DNA from: Karalla daura
Lineage: Eukaryota > Chordata > Actinopteri > Chaetodontiformes > Leiognathidae
Length of the DNA: 64,000 nt
Assembly: GCA_029224185.1 (NCBI GenBank)
Contig: CM055207.1
Span: 11,697,693 to 11,761,692, forward strand
Direction of reading: 5' to 3'
Below are positions 56,215-64,000 of the stretch, in pieces. The notes beneath the pieces are model-generated. The model worked only from the letters and a program-made list of their open reading frames with translations, searched no databases and was not told where the DNA came from. Numbering within the stretch: position 1 is the stretch's first letter; the number at the start of each line of letters is the position of its first letter. The translations under genes were made by a program, and so were the position numbers.

Positions 56215-56626
56215 CACAAAATTACAATAACATCACAGTTATTACAAGAATGTCATCAGTGTTGTAACGTCCACCGAGTACTGCTATTTAATCCTTCAAT
56301 TGTAATCCGAAAATGATTTAGTGATATTTTGTACTATCACACTACTTTTAGAAACATCTCACCCTCAGGGAATATTAATGGCAGTTCACAGTGAATATGT
56401 ACTTAGTGTAAGGGGATTTGTCTTGTTTCCTCTGGCTATTAATAGGATCCTATAGCTCATACTGAGTCGAGTCAGTGATAAATGGACAATACATTTTTGA
56501 TGAGGTGGATAATGAAGTAAAGCCCCAAGAATATGGAAAGTGCAAACCCAATATTGATTCAAATAAGTTTAAACTGCATTAAAAATGTTGCATCCCCCCT
56601 TTCCATAGGAACAGTAATAACAGAAA

Positions 56627-56696
56627 ATGGCAGAGGCAGTTGCCAATGTGGCCCGAAGGATTAATGCCACTGTGGAGGAGGAGAAAGATAGTTTGG
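56627..56696 (+). CDS. lrrc20: lrrc20 coding exon 1
   Basis: Encodes the N-terminal 23 residues (MAEAVANVARRINATVEEEK, then DSL). Donor TTTGG|GTAAGA, phase 1. An acceptor at 56607-56608 marks the exon's upstream edge. Confidence 0.93.
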
Positions 56697-57536
56697 GTAA
56701 GAGTCTTTTTCCACATCTTTCTTCCTGTCAATCTGCATTCACCGCGATTGTTGCTGTTTCAGATGTGACCAGCAGGTGGCGACATCGACTTAAATTTGTT
56801 TATCACAGTTAGACCCAATTTTTCAAGGCATTTGTTAATTATAGATATTTAAGATTCCCCCACTGTGTTAATACATCGTAATCTCATAATAATTCCTCTT
56901 CCTTCTCTGCAGACCTGTCAAACTGCAAGCTCATCTCTTTCCCGGACGGTGTGTTCAAGGTCCTGAGGAGTGTCTCAGAAAATATCCGCGTTATCACCCT
57001 GGCTGATAATGAGATGAAGGCCCTTACCAGCAAATTTTTCTCAACCTTCACTCAGCTAAGAGGTGAAAGATTGTTTCAATAGATGCTGTTAAGTCACAAA
57101 TAGAGAATCCTCACATCTATTTTTTTTTTATTCTACTTTATAGAGCTGGACCTGCAAGGCAACGTCCTCACCAAACTGCCTGATTCTGTGGCAGAAATGG
57201 AGCATTTGACCTATATCAATCTGGCTAATAACAGCTTCTCCACCTTCCCTGATAAGCTCACCGAAATAGCCACACTGGAGAGGATTAACCTGGAGGGAAA
57301 TAGCATCACTGGTAATTATAGCACATCAAAGCAAGAGGTTCTTTGATGGTTTTGTGTGTGCTTAAATGTACTAAACTGACTTTTGATTTTGATTTGCAGA
57401 AATACCAATGGAGAAGTTGTCCGCTATGCCAGCACTGAGGTGGTTAAACATAAAATCAAACCCTTTGGACTCCAACACTCAGTCTGCTCTGCAATCCCCT
57501 CACAACTTTGACATTTTGTCAACCACAGAGTCTTGA
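56627..57536 (+). CDS. lrrc20: leucine-rich repeat-containing protein 20, complete
   Basis: A small LRR protein of unknown biochemical role. Four coding exons (56627-56696, 56913-57062, 57144-57311, 57400-57536) join in frame to 174 aa; the human protein is about 184 aa. After the N-terminal MAEAVANVARRINATVEEE come consecutive LRR units: VITLADNEMKAL, ELDLQGNVLTKLP, YINLANNSFSTFP, RINLEGNSITEIP and WLNIKSNPL. No signal peptide or membrane segment is evident, so it is probably cytosolic. The ATG fits the human N terminus. Every junction is GT-AG in phase 1. It lies between the nodal gene and ppa1 in the same relative orientation as in human. Confidence 0.94.
56913..57062 (+). CDS. lrrc20: lrrc20 coding exon 2
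   Basis: Encodes DLSNCKLISFPDGVFKVL and VITLADNEMKALTSKFF, the first LRR units. Bounded by tgcag|ACCTG and AGAG|gtgaaa. Confidence 0.95.
57144..57311 (+). CDS. lrrc20: lrrc20 coding exon 3
   Basis: 56 codons holding the canonical LRRs LDLQGNVLTKLP, INLANNSFSTFP and INLEGNSIT. Acceptor ttatag, donor CACTG|gtaatt. Confidence 0.95.
57400..57536 (+). CDS. lrrc20: lrrc20 coding exon 4 with stop
   Basis: Encodes IPMEKLSAMPALRWLNIKSN and then the capping region, ending STTES and TGA at 57534-57536. Acceptor tttgcag. Confidence 0.95.
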
Positions 57537-60026
57537 AACATGCCTCGTACCCTATTTACCGCTGTGTACTGCATGCTGTGTGCCTTTTACTTCTTCAGCT
57601 GGACATAACTGTGCTGCCTGAGAGATGAAAAAATGTAATACTTGAAAATATTGAACTGGAGATATCAAAAGGGCCTTTTAAGAGACAAGAAAACAGTTGT
57701 GTGAAGATGATGGTTGGGCTTACACAGAGCCGATGCTGATATTTGGTATCAATCCATCTTTGAACACAGTTTTTAAACAAATCCTGTCTCAATTAAGATA
57801 CTGTATTTGTAAAGACTTATTTATTGCTTTTGATAGTATAAACAAGTTTTTTCAATTAAAGATTATGTACAGAGACTGTGGAGTTCATCATTATTTTTCT
57901 GTGGGTGGTGTTTTATCAGATGACACACAAAGCTTTCAGTAGTTAGATCTGAAACAAGACTGCTGAACTGCCTCAGCAAGGACCACAATATGTATTTTTA
58001 TTTACATTGGCATTTACTTTTTACAGTAAATGATCATGTATTTTAAAAATTAAAAAGGGTTAGCTGACTCAATAGCAATTGATGTTCAAATTTTTTATTA
58101 TTTGCCATTTTTCTATCCATCCGGACCTTCTTGCTGTGAGGTAACTACTGTTTACAATACCGTTGATTTACAAATGTTAGATCTATAACTCTTGCAATGA
58201 TAGCCGATATAGTAGAACTCTTATAAGGATGGTAAACAGAACCACATTTGTGATGCTGAAATCAGGGAATGTCTGACATCTTGTGCTTAAATGGACAGTC
58301 AAAGAGTTAAACTAATGCTCACTGAGATGCTAGAATTTAAGAGTGTGAAATTAGGTGAAACGTTGGAGGCAAAACTTCAGACATTTTTACTTTGTACAGA
58401 CATGGATCTAGGTTTGACTTTAAAGACTATAACAACTGTAGGAACATGCTCTCCTGTAGTTCACCCTCAGGCTTTAGCACAGCTGGGCTCACGTCCACAG
58501 TGGGGAACAAAATCCATCGGCGAGAGAAGCCAAAAATTCTCAAACCGTTTGGTCAACACTTGCAAGCTGCAGGCAGCAGGGAGACTTGATGTTGTCGGGG
58601 GCAGAAAACACTACAGACGCTGATTGCACTCTTGAACACAGCAGAGTCAGATTGACAGCAGAATCATTCATAGTGCTTTGCTGAGGGTTTTCAAGAAATC
58701 TGTAAATAGCAACGCTGCTGAGTCTGGATCACCTGCTGTAAGCTGGTGTCTGAGCTCAGTTTCTAACTTTTGTGCCAAATTAACACAGGGAGGGAGATGG
58801 CATTAAACACCACATGTCCTTTTTCTGCGTAAAACACTCCTTTAAATATCTTTATCATGCAAAGTCGGCATAAAATTAGCCACACATAAGAACATCATCT
58901 GGTCTGCAGGAATCTGCAGTGGGCTTACTGCATCACGTGCCTCCTGCTGCCCAGACTGTGACCTTGTTACGTACAATGTGCTGCCCTCTGACTTACTGCT
59001 CTTTGATTATACATCTAAAAATAGAGAACACCTTCTCTGTACGGTTATTGATATTTGGAAGCAAATAGTTCAATTGGCTTGTTGCAGTCACACAAATGTG
59101 AATTTTCTTCATAAAAATTGTATTAGTTTGAATTTATTATGTCATAACTACTGTTCAATGATGATTTGATAACTGATAAATGATTAACTGTACTCAACAC
59201 AGTTATTGCATGCATTGCATGCATGCAGTTATTGTAAAGTTATTTTACAATGAAGGCAAAAACCTGATTATTAATAATAAAAGTAGCAAAACAGTGATAC
59301 TGCTAATAATGTAATAGAAGCTCATACATTAATTATTAATTATTACATACCATTATCTGTGTTTTATAATGATTTGAACACATATCAGATTATTCTGTTC
59401 TATGCTTTCATTGACATTGTACAAAATCTAAAAATAGGAGACTCACAAACCACACCTCATTACTCTGCTTTTCAGTATTTTAATCAGTGAAACATCCCAC
59501 CAATGTTTAATAAATAAGTTGCAAATTCAATAAATCTGTTTCTAAAAATAGGCCCATAAGTATGTCATTACTCTGTCACAGTTTACCGTGATATGCAAGA
59601 AGTCACAACACTGGCACACCACCTAATCCTGCCTCCTTAATTGGTTTATAGCTGACGCCAGTCACCTCCATCTGTTTTTGCTTCAAAAGAACCACGGCTT
59701 ACAAGAGGGAGGTGGAAAACAAAGCCGCCTCATAGGTGAAGAAGGTGGAAACCTCACATAGCAGCCACCTGTAGAAATTAGCCTGTTGGGGGCAAACTGA
59801 GCTTCTCACTTGTTCATTAGATTGTAATCTAATATACTCCAACTGTTGTGGCTCTGTCGTCTGGCTTTTACTCTCAAGAGCAGGAAGCTGTCAGATCTCT
59901 AACTCTTGGACGTGAACAGTGCGCATGCCCGTGATATCCATCTGAATGAGTGTCTGTCAGTCAGGAGCGTCTTAGTCCACCTGAATCAGTGCTCAGAGTA
60001 CGGAGGGAGAGGGTGACATCTACATC
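57537..60026. other. lrrc20 3' UTR and lrrc20-ppa1 intergenic region
   Basis: AT-rich. There are candidate ATTAAA signals near 57857 and 58047. No seven-transmembrane receptor sequence is seen, although npffr1 sits between these genes in tetrapods. No other gene recognised. Confidence 0.75.
59920..59929 (+). promoter_or_regulatory. ppa1: NRF1-like site in ppa1 promoter
   Basis: TGCGCATGCC, close to the GCGCATGCGC consensus, lies about 100 nt upstream of the ppa1 ATG. It fits a housekeeping promoter. Confidence 0.4.
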
Positions 60027-60087
60027 ATGAGCTACACCATCGAGGAGAGGGGTCGGCCTGAAACCCAGGACTACAGGGTCTATTTCA
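60027..60087 (+). CDS. ppa1: ppa1 exon 1
   Basis: Encodes MSYTIEERGRPETQDYRVYF. Donor TTTCA|GTAAGC, phase 1. The length of the N terminus fits cytosolic PPA1. Confidence 0.93.
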
Positions 60088-63000
60088 GTAAGCTCAGCTC
60101 TGTGGATCAACCTGTTTGTGTGTGTTGGTGTGTAGTAAAAGCTGCTTTATTTCCATCCTGTCTAGCAGTAGCTGCAGTCATGGCTATAATCATAGTGAAT
60201 CCTGGAGCGATTTCATGTGGTTTGTACTTACAAAATGATCTTTTTCAAAGAAAACTCTGCAGGCAAGTACATCTCCCCATTCCACGACATCCCCATCTAT
60301 GCGAATGAAGCAGAGGTGAGCGTCCATCTTGCAAAGTATGGTTCTACTTGCACCTATAAAGTGTCTTGTTGGGGCGGCTCTGTGTGCAGGTTTTATTAAA
60401 ATAATTTTTCCTCCACATTTAACACTTATGCACCTACCATTTGTTGCACAGCTATGTAATCCCAGTGGCCAAATTGAAGAAATCGAAGCTTTTTTTCTTC
60501 TTTCTTTTGCATTAACCTGTTTATTCTCCTACCATCGTTATTTTGTTGTGGCTCCAGGAGAGCATCAACACTACGGTGCCAATTTGTCTGCAGCTGAGGA
60601 CTGATGCTTTCCCCTGTACCACCTGGGGGGGCAGAGGCGGTGCGCTACCTTAACAGACTTTAATAACTGCAACCTTTGGTCAGGAAGAAATTGCATTAGA
60701 CACTGCAACCCAATATGCTGGGCCTTTATGGTGAAAAATGAGGCTCAGCTCACAGGTTCATTGTGGGTTTGCTAAAGGTCATGTGTGAAAAATAGTTATT
60801 GTACTGAAACGTACGGCTCCTGTCCCCATATTTGAGGAGTGATATGTTGCTATTTGGTCGTTTATTACAATGATTTTTGCTGTTACAATTTAGCATTGAG
60901 GCAGCATGTGGTTTGTTTATATCTGATCTTATGAAGTTTCAGCCCATTTATAATCACTGTTGCTCTTAGAAAAGTATTCAGAACAGGAAAAGGAATTTTA
61001 AAAATGCTTTTCTCAACATATTGCAGAATGTTTTTCACGCGGTCGTGGAGGTGCCAAGATGGATGAATGCAAAGATAGAGGTATACCTTTGTTATTTTGC
61101 TAATTCTTTGAATTTCTATCTATCTATCTCAACCAAAATCAATGTATATAAAAATTTGATATACTTGAGAGCAAACAAAATAGAACAATTTTACTGGAAT
61201 TTTATGGAAGAACATATATTCATATTTCTCCTTCTGTCTTTGAGTTTGAGACTATACTTGAGCCGTTCACTCATCTGAATTGAGACATAATGTGTTGGTA
61301 CTACATCATCAAAACATTAATTCCAGTAATGCTGAGAAAATGAGATGACTACACTTTCACCTTTTGCTTAATCTGCTTTGTTCTCTGTTCCAGTTAATTA
61401 TGATTTCTAATAGCACAGTGACCACATTGTGGCTCAACGTTAATTCTGTTTTTAATGAACTGAGAAGACTGGGTTTATGTCCATCTGCTCGTCAGATTGC
61501 CACTAAAGATCCTCTAAATCCACTGAAACAAGACATCAAGAATGGGAACCTCCGTTACGTAGCCAACACATTCCCTCACAAAGGTTACATCTGGAATTAT
61601 GGCGCCATTCCACAGGCAAGTTGAACTCAGATGAGATTCATTCTGTGAAACTGGACTGTGTTTCTCCTCTAAGTCACATTTTATCTTCCTGCAGACCTGG
61701 GAGGATCCTCATCACAAGGACAGCGACACAGGATGCTGCGGAGACAATGATCCCATTGATATATGCGACATAGGAAATAAGGTGCTGGAACAACACTGAT
61801 GAGGTGCCTTGGAGAGTAAAATTTACATGTTAACCTTTTAAACCAGCTTTTTCACAACTGTGACTCCCAGGTGTGCTCGAGGGGAGAAGTAATCAAGGTG
61901 AAGGTGTTGGGAACTCTGGCATTGATCGATGAGGGAGAAACAGACTGGAAGGTCATCGTGATCAATACCGAGGACCCTGAAGCCGCCAACTTTAACAGTA
62001 CGAAAAAATCTGCAATAGAAGCTGGAAAATATGACACCAGTTCCACAAGAGATTGTGAATTTTACACTTCTCCATTGTTGGTGATGTGTTGCAGATATTG
62101 AGGACATAAGACGGCTGAAGCCGGGATACTTGGAGGCGACTGTTGATTGGTTCAGAAACTACAAAGTCCCAGATGGGAAACCCCAAAACCAGTTTGCTTT
62201 CAACGGAGAGTTCATGGACAGGGTACTGCTTTCAAACCTCTGTTCACGGTCTTTGAGTTGAGTTCAAAGAACATGAGGGCATCTTTTTTGAACTTTCAGA
62301 TCAGCTCTAGCAAATTAATCAGTTTATATTGATGGAGTTCCTGGGGAAATTAGGTACACAGTGTGTTAGATCGTTTCATCTTTCCTTTTAAGCGCCCTAT
62401 ATTTATTTTCTGTTGCATGTAGGAAAAGATTGAGGGCATACACCATCCCCCTCCCCAAGAGCCAGTGCATGGGCAGATGGGGTCACTCAGATGAACACTA
62501 TATGTTAGTTAGTCCACCCTACTCATCGATGTTTGCTCTGACCGAGGTTTGTGCTCGAAAGAAGCTCAGAGAAATCAGTAGCTTAACTGCATCATGTGTC
62601 AATAAATCCATAATGCTGTCCACAGTGCTGAGGCAGTAGGCAGATTTGTAATTATGCCTTTTCTATCAGTTTTCCTCTTAAGACCATATTGTCTTTCCTA
62701 GTTAAAACAATGCACTATGAATGCTATGTATGCAAATCAACTCTGTGCTATAATGTAAGCAGAATAATTATACAGCACCTTGTAAGCAAGGAGGGTCACT
62801 CTCTGCTGCCTGTTCTATCTTTACCATCCATCCATTATCTTTGAACTGAGCAGTGTTGCATTGGTCTATTTAAACACATAGGGCTGGAATGTCTGGAGAA
62901 ACCCCATGCACACAAGAACATGCAATCGCTGACCAGAATTCAAACCAGGGACCTTCTTGATGTTAGGAAATAGCACTGCTATCCACCAAGCTACCAAGTT

Positions 63001-64000
63001 ATTCTCATGATATCCTATAATATATCTATGACCACTTCAGAAGATTTGTGCAGTAGACAACATGACCTGTAGCATTACTAACAAATGCCTGACTGTATAT
63101 ATGGGGATAACCTGTCTTTGATTCTTGCATGTGTCTTTTTCAGGACTTTGCCATTAAGACAGTCAAGAGCACCCATGAGTTTTGGAAGGCACTCATCTCC
63201 AAGGCATCCGACGCCGGCGAGTTAGACTGGTGAGATGATTATCATGCTCTGACTTGTGCTCCTGGATGCAAGCTGCGGGTGAGATGATGAAACATGTGAC
63301 AAATGCTATAGATATTTCCTTGAGATAATTATCCAGCGCCAAGGGACCGTCGACAGAGCACTGACACCCTGAATGTGCAAATCAACTGAGTTAATGGACT
63401 GTTAAATAACTTCCTACTGCAAATGAACTGGTGACATTGTGAATGTATGCCTTATAGTTTTCTGGTTAATAGGAGATAATAGGGACATGATATTGTTTTT
63501 TTTTAAAACTGATACCTCCCCTTATCCACTCCTCTGTCTCTTGGATCAGCATGAACACCAGTGTCTCAGATAGTCCGTTCTGCCGCTCTGCTGAGGATGC
63601 AGAGGCTGTGGTTAACTCTGTAAGTCTGCTTTATTTTGATATTTCATGCCAGCTGCCACAGTCTATCCCTTACCTTGATGACACTAGAGATGACATGCAT
63701 AGCAGAGTGCTGTTTAACCAGGTAGCACTCCAGCCAGACAAAAGGAGAGGCTCATCCAGGATTACCCATTGTGTCTGTTCATTGACGCAGAATTACTGTG
63801 AAGCATGAGAGCGTTCCAGCTCAAGCTTTTAGTTAAAACAGAAACAGGAATCACATGGCATTCACAAAATACTCTGTCTTACTGCATTTAGTGAGACAAA
63901 TAGCTGCACACATGTATTGCTTGTGACATCTTAAGTACATTCGTCTGATTTGATGAAATCTTACAGGCATGTGCTTATGGAGCTGGAGATCCGATTCCAA
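60027..64000 (+). CDS. ppa1: soluble inorganic pyrophosphatase, partial (3' end beyond window)
   Basis: Hydrolyses pyrophosphate to two phosphates in the cytosol with Mg2+ (family knowledge). Ten exons (60027-60087, 60251-60315, 61027-61080, 61496-61615, 61695-61781, 61871-61997, 62095-62222, 63144-63229, 63550-63619, 63967-) give about 277 codons of roughly 290. Seen: YISPFHDIPIYANE near residues 28-41; KDPLNPLKQD near 64-73; GYIWNYGAIPQTWEDP near 90-105; the PPase signature DNDPIDI at 117-123, holding metal-binding Asp; DEGETDWKVI at 149-158; and KPGYLEATVDWF. No mitochondrial presequence, so PPA1 rather than PPA2. The a/b paralogue is undecided. The intron after exon 4 has a GC donor. Confidence 0.96.
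60251..60315 (+). CDS. ppa1: ppa1 exon 2
   Basis: Encodes NSAGKYISPFHDIPIYANEA. The acceptor is ttcaaag, which restores KNSAGKY at the length of human KNEKGQY. Donor GAG|gtgagc. Confidence 0.93.
60316..61495 (+). other. ppa1: ppa1 introns 2 and 3, noncoding
   Basis: Introns 60316-61026 and 61081-61495 flank the small exon 3. AT-rich; no other feature seen. Confidence 0.85.
61027..61080 (+). CDS. ppa1: ppa1 exon 3
   Basis: 18 codons, NVFHAVVEVPRWMNAKIE, with acceptor ttgcag and donor GAG|gtatac. Confidence 0.95.
61496..61615 (+). CDS. ppa1: ppa1 exon 4, GC donor
   Basis: Encodes IATKDPLNPLKQDIKNGN and YVANTFPHKGYIWNYGAIPQ. The donor is CACAG|GCAAGT. No GT donor can keep PQ|TWEDP. Confidence 0.95.
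61695..61781 (+). CDS. ppa1: ppa1 exon 5 with PPase signature
   Basis: Encodes TWEDPHHKDSDTGCCGDNDP and then IDICDIGNK. It contains the catalytic DNDPIDI signature. Confidence 0.97.
61871..61997 (+). CDS. ppa1: ppa1 exon 6
   Basis: Encodes VCSRGEVIKVKVLGTLALID and EGETDWKVIVINTEDPEAAN, including the conserved metal-site Asp of ETDWK. Donor AACA|gtacga, phase 1. Confidence 0.96.
62095..62222 (+). CDS. ppa1: ppa1 exon 7
   Basis: Encodes IEDIRRLKPGYLEATVDWF and NYKVPDGKPQNQFAFNGEF, then MDR. Acceptor ttgcag, donor AGG|gtactg. Confidence 0.96.
62822..63000 (+). repeat. degenerate teleost interspersed repeat
   Basis: Begins with ccatccatccattatct. It later has wording typical of the ubiquitous fish repeat (ggagaaaccccatgcacac, caaaccagggaccttcttg, a degraded ccaccaagctacc end). 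Internally deleted. Confidence 0.65.
63144..63229 (+). CDS. ppa1: ppa1 exon 8
   Basis: Encodes DFAIKTVKSTHEFWKALISK and then ASDAGELD. Donor ACTG|gtgaga, phase 2. Confidence 0.95.
63550..63619 (+). CDS. ppa1: ppa1 exon 9
   Basis: Completes the split Cys codon, then encodes MNTSVSDSPFCRSAEDAEAV and VNS. It aligns with human MNTTLSESPFKCDPDAARAI. Donor CTCT|gtaagt. Confidence 0.94.
63967..64000 (+). CDS. ppa1: ppa1 exon 10, cut by window end
   Basis: Acceptor cttacag, then the start of the C-terminal tail (ACAYGAGDPIP). The remaining residues and the stop lie outside the window. Confidence 0.8.

Larger units (their letters stand above)
53993..56608. other. nodal 3' flank and lrrc20 5' region
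   Basis: No coding exon recognised; in particular no 4E-BP-like sequence, although eif4ebp2 lies here in tetrapods. It contains a possible retroelement-tail fragment (54941-54970), the lrrc20 promoter candidate and a TGTA/TCTA microsatellite (56104-56214). Confidence 0.7.
62223..63966 (+). other. ppa1: ppa1 introns 7 to 9, noncoding
   Basis: Introns 62223-63143, 63230-63549 and 63620-63966. The first contains a degenerate teleost interspersed repeat (62822-63000). Nothing else is recognised. Confidence 0.85.

Overview
The window is vertebrate nuclear DNA, almost certainly from a ray-finned fish (teleost). Genes are split into many exons with GT-AG introns. Dinucleotide and tetranucleotide microsatellites are abundant, and common teleost interspersed repeats are present. 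Four protein-coding genes can be read exon by exon: pald1 (paladin, minus strand), a nodal-related gene (plus, probably ndr2/cyclops), lrrc20 (plus) and the 5' part of ppa1 (cytosolic inorganic pyrophosphatase, plus, cut by the window end). Order and relative orientation match the human 10q22 block PALD1-NODAL-EIF4EBP2-LRRC20-NPFFR1-PPA1, but I see no eif4ebp2 or npffr1 coding sequence in their expected places.

Layout: 237-37754 holds 19 coding exons of pald1 on the minus strand, which join in frame to an 870-residue protein. The coding exons from 29.6 to 37.8 kb are compact. The last three are spread by introns of 4.3, 15.9 and 8.7 kb. From 37.8 to about 48.4 kb there is no coding sequence; this is probably the 5' untranslated part of pald1, ending at a perfect NRF1 palindrome near 48.36 kb. 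The nodal gene (50135-53924, 3 exons, 394 aa) is divergently oriented. Its intron 1 carries a FoxH1/SMAD motif cluster and two very long, mutually complementary tetranucleotide arrays. lrrc20 (56627-57536, 4 coding exons, 174 aa) follows, with a likely noncoding first exon near 55.7 kb. ppa1 starts at 60027; ten exons are visible, one intron is of the GC-AG type, and the gene runs off the window.

The genes do not form an operon or one pathway; they are a conserved synteny block. Nodal is a secreted TGF-beta morphogen for mesendoderm and left-right patterning. Paladin is a two-lobed phosphatase-like cytosolic/endosomal protein. LRRC20 is a small leucine-rich-repeat protein and PPA1 a housekeeping hydrolase. 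I found no novel gene system. The most interesting signals are cis-acting: a pald1 exon encoding a catalytic-type loop whose 3' splice site lies against a 90-nt (UG)n tract with no adenosine for about 100 nt, the candidate nodal autoregulatory cluster, the complementary intronic arrays, and the GC-AG intron of ppa1.
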